Shown here: positions 44,520-53,339 of the stretch, in pieces
Layout: each line of letters begins with the position of its first letter
How positions within the stretch are numbered: position 1 is the first letter of the stretch
Translations under genes and position numbers: made by a program
Assembly: GCF_019084075.1 (NCBI RefSeq)
Contig: NZ_JAHREN010000001.1
Location: forward strand, 2,701,501-2,765,500
Direction: 5' to 3'
DNA length: 64,000 nt
Origin: Siccirubricoccus sp. G192
GTDB lineage: Bacteria > Pseudomonadota > Alphaproteobacteria > Acetobacterales > Acetobacteraceae
Notes under the pieces: generated by a model
The model's input: the letters and a program-made list of their open reading frames with translations, nothing else
Database searches by the model: none
What the model was told of the DNA's origin: nothing

Positions 44520-45449
44520 CTATTTGCCGCCGTCCAGCACCGCCTGTACCGCCTTGGGGTCGCATTCGATCTTCACCCCCGCGCGCTCCTGCTGCAGCAC
44601 CATCGGGACGCGGCTGTCGCGATGCGCCCAGCCGCGGTTCAGCGCCTCCGTCATCTCCTCCATGACGAGGTGCGAAAGCCGCATCGGCACGCCGACCTCG
44701 CGCCCGAGGCCGACCGCCAGTGTGACATCCTTATGCGCCAGCTTCAGCGAGAAGGCCGGTGGCTCGTATTTGTTCACCAGGAACTGGTCGGCGATGCGGT
44801 CGAAGGTGCGGCGGCGGCCGAGCGAGCCCTGGCGCACCGCCTTCCACAATTCCAGCGGGTCCATGCCGGCCTTCACGCCCATGGTGAAGACCTCCGCCAT
44901 GACGGTCTGGATGGCATAGCCGGAGAGGTTGTGCACCAGCTTGGCGACGGTGGCGCTGCCGATCGGGCCGATATAGGCGGGCTGGTCGCCGATCGCGTCC
45001 AGGATCGGTTTGTGCTTGTCATAGGTGGCGCGATCGCCACCCACCCAGATCGCCAGCCTGCCGCTCTCGGCGCCCTTGGGGCCGCCGCTGACCGGTGCGT
45101 CGAAGGCTTGCGCGCCGCGTTCCGCCATGGCCGCATGGACGCGGCGCATCAGCGCCTGGGAATTGGTGGAGAGGTCGAAATGCGCCATGCCGGCATGGGC
45201 GCCTTCCAGTAGCCCGTCCGGGCCGAAGACCACCGCCTCCACCTCCGGCGGGCCGGGCAGGGAGGTGAAGACCACCTCGCATTGCGCTGCCACCGCGCGC
45301 GGGCTCTCGCCCCATTCGGCGCCGGCCGCCAGGTGCCGCTCCGCCGCTTGGCGCCTGATGTCATGCACCACCAGCTTGTGGCCGGCCTTCTGCAGATTGG
45401 CGGCCATGAAGGCGCCCATGGTGCCGAGGCCGATGAAGCCTATCTTCAT
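44520..45449 (-). CDS. NAD(P)-dependent 3-hydroxyisobutyrate dehydrogenase-like oxidoreductase
   Basis: 309 residues of the beta-hydroxyacid dehydrogenase family. The N-terminal nucleotide loop is IGFIGLGTMGAFMAANL, the substrate-binding segment FDAPVSGGPKGAESG, and the catalytic lysine is in TVAKLVHNLSGY. Family members oxidise 3-hydroxyisobutyrate or reduce tartronate semialdehyde and similar acids. It sits between the CMD and FadH-like genes in a five-gene operon; the CMD stop lies only 6 bp upstream of its start. Confidence 0.93.
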   Translation of the reverse strand: MKIGFIGLGTMGAFMAANLQKAGHKLVVHDIRRQAAERHLAAGAEWGESPRAVAAQCEVVFTSLPGPPEVEAVVFGPDGLLEGAHAGMAHFDLSTNSQALMRRVHAAMAERGAQAFDAPVSGGPKGAESGRLAIWVGGDRATYDKHKPILDAIGDQPAYIGPIGSATVAKLVHNLSGYAIQTVMAEVFTMGVKAGMDPLELWKAVRQGSLGRRRTFDRIADQFLVNKYEPPAFSLKLAHKDVTLAVGLGREVGVPMRLSHLVMEEMTEALNRGWAHRDSRVPMVLQQERAGVKIECDPKAVQAVLDGGK

Positions 45450-45455
45450 GGCGCG

Positions 45456-45791
45456 TCACTCCCCCTTGGCGTCGGCGGCTTCGAAGACATCGCAGGCGAC
45501 ATGCGCCGCGGTCATCGCCGCCGGCCAGCCGGCATACATCGCGAGATGCGTCACCACCTCGCCGATCTCCTCGCGCGTCACGCCATTGGCCAGCGCCCGG
45601 CCGATATGCGAATTGAGCTGCGCCTCCCAGCCCAGCGCCACCAGCGCCGCGACGGTGATCAGGCTGCGGTCGCGCTTGGAAAGCTCCTTCCGCTCCCACA
45701 CATCGCCATAGACATAGGAATGCGTCATCTCCACCAGCTTGGGGAAATGCGGGTTGATGCGGTCGCGACGGGCTGAGGGCGGGGCTGCCAT
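45456..45791 (-). CDS. Carboxymuconolactone decarboxylase (CMD) family protein
   Basis: 111 residues. RSLITVAALVALGWEAQLNS and GRALANGVTREEIGEVVTHL are the CMD fold helices, and AMYAGWPAAM replaces the CxxC of peroxidase-type AhpD proteins, so a decarboxylase/isomerase-like or structural role is more likely. It is the first gene of the leftward operon. ATG 45791 follows CGGAGAAGACC. The divergent phosphoribosyltransferase starts at 45896, leaving 104 bp for the operon promoter. Confidence 0.92.
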   Translation of the reverse strand: MAAPPSARRDRINPHFPKLVEMTHSYVYGDVWERKELSKRDRSLITVAALVALGWEAQLNSHIGRALANGVTREEIGEVVTHLAMYAGWPAAMTAAHVACDVFEAADAKGE

Positions 45792-45895
45792 GGTCTTCTC
45801 CGTTTCTCTCCAATTGCGGAACCTGCGTTGCAGCGCCCCGATTGCCGTGATCCTGAAGCCTGAGTGGAGACCCCGCAAGCCGGAGGAGGAGAGGC

Positions 45896-46531
45896 ATGAT
45901 CGAGAACCGGGAAAGCGCGGGCCGCGACCTCGCCGCGCGGCTGGCCCTGCCGGGTGTGGCGCCGCCGGTGGTGCTGGCCCTGCCGCGCGGCGGCGTGCCG
46001 GTGGCGGCGCCCATCGCCGCGGCATTCGGACAGCCGCTCGACCTGCTGCTGGTGCGGAAGCTGGGCGCGCCGGGGCAGCCGGAACTGGCGGTCGGCGCCA
46101 TCCTTGACGGCGATCCGCCTGGCCTGGTGCTGAACCGGGACATCATTGCCGAGCTCGGCATCAGCGACGCCTGGATCGCCGAGGAACGGGAGCGGCAGCA
46201 GCGGAAGCTGGCCCGCCAGCGCGCGCAGTTCCTGGGGGACCGGCCGCCCCCGGCGCTGGCCGGGCGTGGCGCCCTGGTGGTGGATGACGGCGTCGCCACC
46301 GGCGCCACGGCCGAAGTGGCGCTCCGCGGCGTGAAGGCCGCCGGCGCGGCGCGGGTGGCGCTGGCGGTGCCGGTGATCGCCGCCGATGTCGCGGCGCGGT
46401 TCCGCGCCGAGGGGGTGGAGGTGGTCGCGCTGGCCGAGCCCCGCAGGCTCGGCTCGGTCGGCGCCTTCTACCGGGATTTCCGGCAGGTCTCGGATGAGGA
46501 GGTGCTGCGGCTGCTCGGGCGCCCGGCCTGA
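45896..46531 (+). CDS. Phosphoribosyltransferase-domain protein
   Basis: 211 residues. The PRPP-binding signature is ALVVDDGVATGATAEVAL near residue 125, and VVLALPRGGVPVAAPIAAAF is the N-terminal segment of type I PRTases often annotated as predicted phosphoribosyltransferases in stress islands. LLVRKLGAPGQPELAVGAI supplies the usual LVRKLG motif. Known relatives are sometimes fused or adjacent to erythromycin esterase or alpha/beta hydrolase domains; none is here. A purine-rich GGAGGAGAGGC stretch precedes ATG 45896. The substrate is unknown. Confidence 0.9.
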   Translation: MIENRESAGRDLAARLALPGVAPPVVLALPRGGVPVAAPIAAAFGQPLDLLLVRKLGAPGQPELAVGAILDGDPPGLVLNRDIIAELGISDAWIAEERERQQRKLARQRAQFLGDRPPPALAGRGALVVDDGVATGATAEVALRGVKAAGAARVALAVPVIAADVAARFRAEGVEVVALAEPRRLGSVGAFYRDFRQVSDEEVLRLLGRPA

Positions 46532-46544
46532 GCCGGGTTCCGCA

Positions 46545-46746
46545 TCAGCGCCGGCCGGCCTGCGGCGGCGGCATCTCCCGCGGGCCAGGCGGGCTGGTGG
46601 GTGGCAGTTCCGGGCCGGGCCCCGGCCCCGGTCCGGGTTCCGGCGCCGGTCCGGGCGAGGGGGGGCATCGGCGGAATTTCCGGGCCAGGGCCGCCAGGGC
46701 CGGGAATGCCGGGGCCGGGTGTGGGCGTTGGGTCGGATGGGGGCAT
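46545..46746 (-). pseudogene. Small Pro/Gly-rich protein, frameshifted (probable indel error)
   Basis: ATG 46746 starts MPPSDPTPTPGPGIPGPGGP, and the frame is lost at the C7 run (minus strand) at 46665-46659. With six C it continues SPGPAPEPGPGPGPG and ends TSPPGPREMPPPQAGRR at TGA, a 66-residue protein made almost entirely of Pro, Gly, Glu and Ala. AGAGG lies seven bases before the ATG. The continuity of Pro/Gly composition across the run, and a single-base error of the same type as in parE, support one short gene. No function is known. Confidence 0.5.
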
Positions 46747-46862
46747 GAATGGCCTCTTCGCTGGGGGAAGCTGCGGCAACGCCCGGAGCCCGCCGGTGTT
46801 GCCGCCACTCCGGCGAATGTCCGGACGCCGGCCGGCAGCCCGTGAATCCGCCGGGGCGCGGT

Positions 46863-47678
46863 TCAGCTCTTGTCGCTGTAGCTTTTCGCCATGCCCTCGC
46901 CGGGATCGGCCTGGGGGCCATAGGGCATGATCGGGTAGCGCAGCCCGGCCTTGGAGAGGCCCTGCAATCCCACGATCGCCCGGGTGAAATCGGCGGGCGG
47001 GCAGGCCATCAGCAACTCATCGTCGGCCACCCCGCCATAGCGGCGCTCCGCGTAGCAGGGGATGGAGAGGCTCACCTCACGGGTCTTCAGCGCATGGCCC
47101 CAGCTATCGGCGCAGGCGCTCTCGCCGGTGATGGAGAAGTCGTAGCGGCGGTAGCTCTTCCACTGCAACCCGTTGATGAACAGGATCATCTGCGCCGGGT
47201 TGGCGTAAAACAGGCAGATATCCGGCGGATCGAGCCGGGCGCTGCGCAGCGGCGAGACGACCAGGCCGTGATAGCGCCCCGCTGGCACCCGCGGCATCTG
47301 CGCCTGATGCGCCGCCGAAGCCTCGCGGTTCTCGAACCATACCCCCTCCATCTTGCGGCCGGAGAGGTAGAGGTCCGAGGGCTCGTTCAGCCCGATGACG
47401 CCGCCGCAATTGGAGAAGGCGGGCACGTTCTCATGCGTGATGCCGAGGGTGAAGCCGGCGATCCGCGCCTGGGTCACGAGCTGGCAGGTGGAGAAGGTCT
47501 TGCCCTTGGCGGGGCGGCGGAGGCTCGGGATGCGCTCCATCTCCTCCAGGCTTTCAAAGAGCTTCATGCCGATGGGCAGGGTGCGCAGCCGCAGCAATTG
47601 GGTGAGCTGCTCGGCCATCTGCGCCAGCGCCTTGGCGTCCGGCTGGGCGGGCTCCACGAGCCCCGGGGCATCGTCCAT
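46863..47678 (-). CDS. DUF169 family protein
   Basis: 271 residues. LPIGMKLFESLEEMERIPSL and TFSTCQLVTQARIAGFTLGI are recognisable DUF169 segments, followed by CGGVIGLNEPSDLYLSGRKM and FYANPAQMILFINGLQWKSY. Conserved cysteines (STCQ, NCGG, ACADSWG, IPCYAERR) hint at metal or cofactor binding. No function is established; related genes occur near anaerobic or aromatic metabolism genes. ATG 47678 is chosen because GGAGGAAACCACC is directly upstream; the longer in-frame ATG 47693 lacks this. It is divergent from the amidohydrolase gene at 47800. Confidence 0.88.
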   Translation of the reverse strand: MDDAPGLVEPAQPDAKALAQMAEQLTQLLRLRTLPIGMKLFESLEEMERIPSLRRPAKGKTFSTCQLVTQARIAGFTLGITHENVPAFSNCGGVIGLNEPSDLYLSGRKMEGVWFENREASAAHQAQMPRVPAGRYHGLVVSPLRSARLDPPDICLFYANPAQMILFINGLQWKSYRRYDFSITGESACADSWGHALKTREVSLSIPCYAERRYGGVADDELLMACPPADFTRAIVGLQGLSKAGLRYPIMPYGPQADPGEGMAKSYSDKS

Positions 47679-47799
47679 GGTGGTTTCCTCCATCTCGCTT
47701 CCACCCATCCTAGCGCAGCCTGGCGCTGGGTCGAATGGGCTTGCCCCGGGAAAGGCGGCGACGGCAAGCTCGCCCCGGCAACCGAAGGGGGAGGGACCG

Positions 47800-49296
47800 A
47801 TGGGTTTCCTGGCCGAGGACGAGATCGCCGCGCTCCGGCCGGCGCAGGAGGCGATGTTCCCCTCGCCGATCCCGACCCAGGTGGTGTCCTCCGACGAATT
47901 CGCGCCGATCCCGCAGACTCCGGCGCAGCGCCGGGTGGAGGCGCGGATCAAGGAACTGGCGGACGAGATCGGTCCGCGGCAGAACCTCTCCCGCCGGGGC
48001 TTCCTCGCCAGCGCCTCCGGTATGGCGGCGGCCTTCCTGGCGATGAACGAGGTGCATGGCCCGGTCTTCGGCGTGGCCCGCGCCGAGGCGCAGGAGCCGG
48101 ACCGCGCGGCGGCCCGCGCCGCTTCGCTGCGCGACCAGTTCATCATGGATGTGCATACGCATTTCCTGCGCGAGGACACGCGGCTGATGGGCTTCGTGGA
48201 GATGCGCAAGGCGGTCGGCCGCGCCGGCTGGAACCCGGCGCTGAAGCCGCAGGAGCAAACCATCGACAACCTGATGTACGCCAACTGGTTCAAGGAGGTC
48301 TTCCTCGACAGCGACACCAAGGTGGCGCTGATCAGCGGCGCGCCCTCGGACGAGCCGCAGGACTGGTTCCTGACGAACGAGATGAAGTTCAACGCCCGCC
48401 GCCGCATCAACGAGGCCGCCGGCACCCGCCGCTGCATGAGCCACGCCATCTTCACCCCCGGCCAGCCCGGCTGGATGGACCAGGTGGAACGCGCCATCGA
48501 GGAACTGAAGCCCGACAGCTTCAAGGACTATACAATCGGCGACAACACCAACAAGCACCTCGCGCAATGGCCCTGGCGGCTGGATGACGAGCGGCTGATG
48601 TATCCCTTCTATGAGCGGCTGCTGAAGGCGGGCCACAACATCGTCTGCATCCACAAGGGCCTGTTCCCGCCGCAGATCGAGGCGCGCTTCCCGCATCTGC
48701 TGCCCTATGCGCGGGTCGATGACCTGGGCAAGGCCGCGAAGGACTGGCCGCAGATCAATTTCGTCATCTACCACTCGGCCTACCGCTTCGCCGGCGGCGG
48801 CAGGGCGGAGCAGGGGCTGGAGCAGTTCGAGCGCAGCGGCCGCGTCGAATGGACCAGCGACCTCGCCGAGATTCCGGAGAAATACGGCGTCTCCAACGTT
48901 TTCGGCGATCTCGGCCAGATCTTCGCCCAGACCACGGTGGTGCAGCCGCGCCTGGCCGCGGCGCTGATGGGCATCCTGGTGAAGGGGCTCGGCGCGGAGA
49001 AGGTGGTCTGGGGCACGGATGCGGTCTGGACCGGTTCGCCGCAATGGCAGATCGAGGCGTTGCGGCGGCTGGAGATCCCGGAGGACATGCAGGCCCGCCA
49101 CGGCTTCGCCCCGCTCGGTGCCGCGGATGGACCGGTGAAGACGGCGATCTTCGGCGGCAATTCCGCGCGCATGTACCGCTATGACCAACGCCGTGCCGGG
49201 CTGGAGACGGATGGGGTCGCGCGCGTGCAGGCGGCCTACGCCGCCACCGGCGGGCAGCGCAGCAATCTCGCCTACGGATACGTCGCGGCCGGCTGA
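47800..49296 (+). CDS. Amidohydrolase-family protein with an internal twin-arginine segment
   Basis: 498 residues. An unusual N terminus of about 62 residues precedes NLSRRGFLASASGMAAAFLA, a good twin-arginine motif with hydrophobic stretch. The catalytic domain starts FIMDVHTHFLRED (metal-binding HxH) and continues with IVCIHKGLFPP, INFVIYHSAYRFAGGG and VVWGTDAVWTGSPQWQIEAL, whose aspartate is the usual last metal ligand. The layout resembles amidohydrolase 2 (decarboxylase/hydrolase) proteins. Whether the Tat segment is used for export from this late position is unclear. GGGGGAGGGACCG precedes ATG 47800. Confidence 0.88.
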   Translation: MGFLAEDEIAALRPAQEAMFPSPIPTQVVSSDEFAPIPQTPAQRRVEARIKELADEIGPRQNLSRRGFLASASGMAAAFLAMNEVHGPVFGVARAEAQEPDRAAARAASLRDQFIMDVHTHFLREDTRLMGFVEMRKAVGRAGWNPALKPQEQTIDNLMYANWFKEVFLDSDTKVALISGAPSDEPQDWFLTNEMKFNARRRINEAAGTRRCMSHAIFTPGQPGWMDQVERAIEELKPDSFKDYTIGDNTNKHLAQWPWRLDDERLMYPFYERLLKAGHNIVCIHKGLFPPQIEARFPHLLPYARVDDLGKAAKDWPQINFVIYHSAYRFAGGGRAEQGLEQFERSGRVEWTSDLAEIPEKYGVSNVFGDLGQIFAQTTVVQPRLAAALMGILVKGLGAEKVVWGTDAVWTGSPQWQIEALRRLEIPEDMQARHGFAPLGAADGPVKTAIFGGNSARMYRYDQRRAGLETDGVARVQAAYAATGGQRSNLAYGYVAAG

Positions 49297-49305
49297 AGCC
49301 CTTGC

Positions 49306-50275
49306 CTACTCGATCCTGAGCCCGGCGCCACGGATCACCGTGCCCCATTTCTCCAGCTCCGCCCGGATCAGCGCGGTGAACTGCGCCTGGTCCTGCGTCC
49401 AGACCGTGGCGCCGGCGCGGCGGATGCGCTCCGCCGTCTCGGGGCCGGTGACGATGCGGGTGATGGCGGCGGAGAGCCTGTCGCGGATCGGCTGCGGCAG
49501 CCCTGCCGGGCCGACGAAGCCGAACCAGACATAGACCTCGTAGCCCGGAAGCCCGGCCTCCTGGAAGGTGGGGATATCGGGCATGGCGGGGTCGCGTTCG
49601 TTGCCCGTCACGGCCAGCGCCCGCAGCTTGCCGGCCTGCACCTGCGCCAGCACATTCGGCAGGTTGTCGATGGTCAGGTCGACGCGGCCGGCGATGAGGT
49701 CCGCCATGGCCGGCGCGCTGCCGCGATAGGGCACATGGGTGATGTCGATGCCGGTGCGGTGCTTCAGCAATTCCCGCCGAGAGATGCGGGCTGCTGCCGG
49801 CCCCGGAACTGGCATAGCTGAGCTTGCCCGGCTGCGCCTTGGCCCGCTCGATCAGTTGCGCCAGGCTGGTGATGCCGCTGCCCTCCGGCACCGCCAGCGC
49901 ATTCATCAGCCGCGCCGAGACGCAGAGCGGCGCCAGGTCGCGCAGCGTGTCATAGCCGGTATTGGCAAAGAGGAAGGGGTTCATCGCCAGGTTCGCCGTA
50001 TTCGCGACGGCAATGGTGTAGCCATCCGGCGCCGCCTGGGCGGTGGCGGCGATGGCGATGGAGCCGCTGGCGCCCGGCCGGTTCTCCACCACGCCAAGCT
50101 GGCCGACAGCCTCGGTCAGCTTCTCGCCCACCAGCCGGGCCAGCGTGTCGTTGAAGCCGCCGGGGGTATAGGGCACCAGGATGCGGATCGGCCGGTCCGG
50201 CCAGGTCTGGGCGAGGGCGGGCGAGGCCGCCAGCAGGGCAGGGGCGGCGAGGAGATGGCGGCGGCGCAGGGTCAT
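49306..50275 (-). pseudogene. Bug/TctC-family substrate-binding protein, frameshifted (probable indel error)
   Basis: The first 160 residues (signal LRRRHLLAAPALLAASPALA, mature TWPDRPIRILVPYTPGG) and the last 160 (HRTGIDITHVPYRGSAPAMA onward) are in different frames. One extra G at the GGG opposite 49773-49775 accounts for it; removing it gives SSPHLSAELLKHRTGIDITH, the expected Bug sequence, and 322 residues. The gene lies 59 bp downstream of the acyl-CoA synthetase on the same strand, so it belongs to the lva-like operon and could bind its starting acid (inference). Confidence 0.9.
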
Positions 50276-50334
50276 GCTTGGCCTCCCGATGCGGCCCTCG
50301 GGATGCGGGGCCGTTCCGGGGCAGCCTAGCAGCA

Positions 50335-51975
50335 TCATTCCGCGGCGGGAGGGGGCGTGTCGCGCAGCCGCTGCCGCAACTCGAATTTCTGGATCTTGCC
50401 GGTGGAGGTCTTGGGCAGCGGCCCGAAACTCACCCGCTTCGGGCATTTGAAGCGCGCCAGCCGCTCGCGGCACCAGGCGATGACCTCGGCCTCGGTCAGC
50501 GCCTCGGCGCCCGGCGTCAGTGTCACGAAAGCGTGCGGCACCTCGCCCCATTTGGCGTCGGGCTGCGCCACCACCGCGGCTTCCATGATCCGCGGATGGG
50601 CATAGAGCACCTCCTCGACCTCCAGGGTCGAGATGTTCTCGCCGCCGGAGATCACGATGTCCTTGGCCCGGTCCTTCACCTCGATATAGCCGTCCGGATG
50701 CAGCACGCCGAGGTCGCCGGTATGGAACCAGCCGCCGGCGAAGGCGGCCTCGGTGGCATCGGGGTTGCGGAGATAGCCCTTCATCACCGTATTGCCGCGC
50801 AGCATCACCTCGCCGAGCGTGGCGGCATCGGCGGGCACCGGGCGCATGGTGGCGGGGTCGAGGACCGTCGCCTCCTCCAGCATCGGGTGGTTCACGCCCT
50901 GGCGCGCCATGAATGCGGCTTTCTCCGGCAGCGGCAGGTCGTCCAGCCCCGGCTGCCAGAGGCAGATGGTGGCGGGGCCGTAGCATTCCGTCAGCCCGTA
51001 GAGATGCGTCACCGCGAAGCCCATCTCCTCCATCCCGGCGATCACCGAGGAGGGCGGCGCGGCGCCGCCGGTGGCGATGCGCACCGTCTGCGGGAAGGGG
51101 CGGCGGTGTTCCGCGGGCGCATGGATCAGCATGGTCAGCACCACGGGCGCGGCGCACATATGCGTCACGCCATGCTCGGCGACCGAGGCGAAGATCGCCG
51201 CCGGCTCCACCCGCCGCAGGCAGACATGGGTGCCGCCCTGCAAGGTGACGGCCCAGGTATAGGTCCAGCCGTTGCAGTGGAACATCGGCAGCGTCCAGAG
51301 ATAGACGCTGCGCGGCGAAAGCTCGAAGGCCAGGGCATTGCCGCAGGCATTCAGATAGGCGCCGCGATGATGCGTCACCACGCCCTTCGGGTCGCCCGTG
51401 GTGCCGGAGGTATAGGAGAGCGCGATCGCCTCCCATTCGTCCTGCGGCATGCGGAAGGGCGCGGCCGCGCCGCCGCTGCCGAGGAAGCTCTCATACTCCA
51501 TCGCGCCGAGGGGCTCACCGCCCGGCGCCTCGGAATCGACGATCTCGATGACCTGGGGCGGCGATGCCATTCCGGCCAGCGCCACCCGCACCGTTGCCGC
51601 CCATTCGCGGTCCACCAGCAGCAGCTTCGCGCCGGAATGGGACAGGATGAAGCCGATGGCCGCGGCGTCGAGCCGGATATTGATGGTGCAGAGCACGGCG
51701 CCCGCCATCGGCACGCCGTAATGCGCCTCCAGCATCTCCGGGATATTCGGCGCCAGCACCGCCACCGTATCGCCCGGCGCGATGCCGGCGCGGGCCAGCG
51801 CCGAGGCCAGGCGGCGGCAGCGTTCGAACATCGCCGCATAGGTCAGGCGGCGCGCGCCATGGATCACCGCGACCCGCTGCGGATAGACCCGCGCCGCCCG
51901 TGCCAGGAAGGAGAGGGGCGAGAGCGGCACATGGTTCGCTGGCAGCTTCGGCAGCGTGTCGTACCCACTCATCAT
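50335..51975 (-). CDS. Acyl-CoA synthetase (AMP-forming), LvaE-like by context
   Basis: 546 residues. The ATP loop is SYTSGTTGDPKGVV, the second motif YGLTECYGPAT, the hinge KDRAKDIVISGGENISTLEV, and the catalytic lysine is in PKTSTGKIQKF. It converts a fatty or keto/hydroxy acid to its CoA ester. The start MMSGYDTLPK at 51975 follows GGAGACGGC. Ten bp separate it from the DUF6285 gene, and the block upstream (kinase, dehydrogenase, SDR) matches the levulinate pathway, where LvaE performs this first activation. Substrate identity is inferred from context only. Confidence 0.92.
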   Translation of the reverse strand: MMSGYDTLPKLPANHVPLSPLSFLARAARVYPQRVAVIHGARRLTYAAMFERCRRLASALARAGIAPGDTVAVLAPNIPEMLEAHYGVPMAGAVLCTINIRLDAAAIGFILSHSGAKLLLVDREWAATVRVALAGMASPPQVIEIVDSEAPGGEPLGAMEYESFLGSGGAAAPFRMPQDEWEAIALSYTSGTTGDPKGVVTHHRGAYLNACGNALAFELSPRSVYLWTLPMFHCNGWTYTWAVTLQGGTHVCLRRVEPAAIFASVAEHGVTHMCAAPVVLTMLIHAPAEHRRPFPQTVRIATGGAAPPSSVIAGMEEMGFAVTHLYGLTECYGPATICLWQPGLDDLPLPEKAAFMARQGVNHPMLEEATVLDPATMRPVPADAATLGEVMLRGNTVMKGYLRNPDATEAAFAGGWFHTGDLGVLHPDGYIEVKDRAKDIVISGGENISTLEVEEVLYAHPRIMEAAVVAQPDAKWGEVPHAFVTLTPGAEALTEAEVIAWCRERLARFKCPKRVSFGPLPKTSTGKIQKFELRQRLRDTPPPAAE

Positions 51976-51985
51976 GCCGTCTCCT

Positions 51986-52342
51986 TCAGCCGCCAAGCGC
52001 CCTGGGCGCGCTGACCGCGCAGCGCAGCCGCACCATTTCGGCGAGCGCCGCCGCCAGCGCAGCATGGCCTGCCGTGCCGGGGTCGTGCGCCCCGGCGCGG
52101 ATCTCCCGGGCGAGCCGCGCCAGCAGCGCCTCGGGCGCCGCATCGGGCAGGGTCAGGGCGGCGCGCAATTGCGCCAGCGCCGGTGCCGGGTCCGCGGTCG
52201 CCTCCCGCCGGGCGATGGCCATGGCATTGGCGACCATGCGCGCCTGGTAGCGCTTCGCCTCCGGCAGATGCGGCAGCAGGTCCTGCAGCAGGACGTCGCG
52301 CGCCACTTCCAGCAATTCCGGCCCGTCCGGTCGCTCAAGCAT
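51986..52342 (-). CDS. DUF6285 family protein (LvaB-like by context)
   Basis: 118 residues, helical, no membrane segment. PDGPELLEVARDVLLQDLLP and YQARMVANAMAIARREAT are the recognisable family segments. In Pseudomonas putida the small protein LvaB is needed with the kinase LvaA for phosphorylation of 4-hydroxyacyl-CoA; the equivalent position next to an APH-type kinase here supports the same partnership. The start overlaps the kinase stop by 8 bp, so the two are probably made in matched amounts. Identity with LvaB is inferred from size and gene order. Confidence 0.8.
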   Translation of the reverse strand: MLERPDGPELLEVARDVLLQDLLPHLPEAKRYQARMVANAMAIARREATADPAPALAQLRAALTLPDAAPEALLARLAREIRAGAHDPGTAGHAALAAALAEMVRLRCAVSAPRALGG

Positions 52343-53339
52343 GCAGCGCCCCCGTCATCCGCAGGATGTCCATCTCGAGTTCCGGCACGATATGCCCGGT
52401 CAGCGCCAATTCCAGGTTCACATCCTTGCCGGAAAGGTGCCGCGCCGCCTGGTCGGCGGCGATCACCGCCCAGCGGAGGGTGCCGGCCAGTTCCCACCAG
52501 GTGACACGGTCATGCTCGATCCGGCGGCCGCTCCCGGCCTCGTAGCCGGCGTAGAACTCCGCGCGCGGCCCCAGGCCGCCGGCCTCCAGCGCCAGGTTGC
52601 CGAAGCGCCAGCAGGGCGCGCAGAGCCAGCCGAGATCGGCATGCGGGTCGCCCCATCGGGCGAATTCCCAGTCCAGCACCCCGGTCACGCGGCAATCGGC
52701 GACCATGAGGTTGCCGGTGCGGAAGTCGTTGTGGTTCAGCACCACCTCGCCGGGCGGCGGCGCGTTGCGCTCCAGGTGGCGGAGGCCCCATTCCAGTACC
52801 GGGCGCGGCGTGCCGGCGGCATCCAGCGCCGCGCGCTGCCGGGCGATGAATTCCAACGCCGGATCGGCCGGCGGCTCTCCCAGCATGGCAAGGTCCGGGC
52901 GCGGCGGGCGGATGGTATGGATGCGCGCCAGCTCCTGCCCCAGCGCCAGCGCCAGTGATGTGTTGCCGCCCATGGCGGCGGCCTGCCGCGCCAGCCGATG
53001 CGCCTGCGCCAGCCCCGCCACTCGCTGCATGACGAAGAAGGGCGCCCCGGTCACTTCGCGGCTTTCGCAGCAGAAGAGCGGCTGCGGCACCGTGACGCCG
53101 GCGGCATGGGCGGCGCGCAGCAGGGCGAATTCCGCCGGGCGCGGCAGACTGACGGAGAGCACGGCGGCATTGTCGGTGCGCAGCACCCAGCGCTGCTCGG
53201 TGCCGCCCAGGGCGACATCCAGTGCCCAATTCTGCTGGATGGCGCCGCCCGAGAGCAGCGCCATGCGCGTGATGGCGACCGGCGCGCCCGCGGCCCCGCT
53301 CAGCCAGGCTCCCAGGCGCGTGCGGGCCGCCTCATCCAT
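52335..53339 (-). CDS. APH-type phosphotransferase (4-hydroxyacyl-CoA kinase, LvaA-like by context)
   Basis: 334 residues with the aminoglycoside phosphotransferase/choline kinase fold. LLSGGAIQQNWALDV is the glycine-rich loop. VLNHNDFRTGNLMV is the catalytic HxDxxxxN (Brenner) motif, and VLDWEFARWGDPHADLGWL holds the metal-binding aspartate. Antibiotic resistance is unlikely: bacterial members next to acyl-CoA dehydrogenases, and the kinase domain of human ACAD10/ACAD11, phosphorylate 4-hydroxyacyl-CoAs. Its start and stop overlap the genes on both sides by 8 bp. Confidence 0.9.
   Translation of the reverse strand: MDEAARTRLGAWLSGAAGAPVAITRMALLSGGAIQQNWALDVALGGTEQRWVLRTDNAAVLSVSLPRPAEFALLRAAHAAGVTVPQPLFCCESREVTGAPFFVMQRVAGLAQAHRLARQAAAMGGNTSLALALGQELARIHTIRPPRPDLAMLGEPPADPALEFIARQRAALDAAGTPRPVLEWGLRHLERNAPPPGEVVLNHNDFRTGNLMVADCRVTGVLDWEFARWGDPHADLGWLCAPCWRFGNLALEAGGLGPRAEFYAGYEAGSGRRIEHDRVTWWELAGTLRWAVIAADQAARHLSGKDVNLELALTGHIVPELEMDILRMTGALHA

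Noticed and set aside
48764..51436. Minus-strand frame of 890 codons that might be read as a fusion protein
   Set aside because: Only its middle (first half of the Bug gene, from 50275) is real; the rest is out of frame with the acyl-CoA synthetase and the amidohydrolase.
52335..53339. Aminoglycoside resistance gene
   Set aside because: The APH fold is clear, but overlap with an acyl-CoA dehydrogenase and a DUF6285 gene points to a metabolic kinase.
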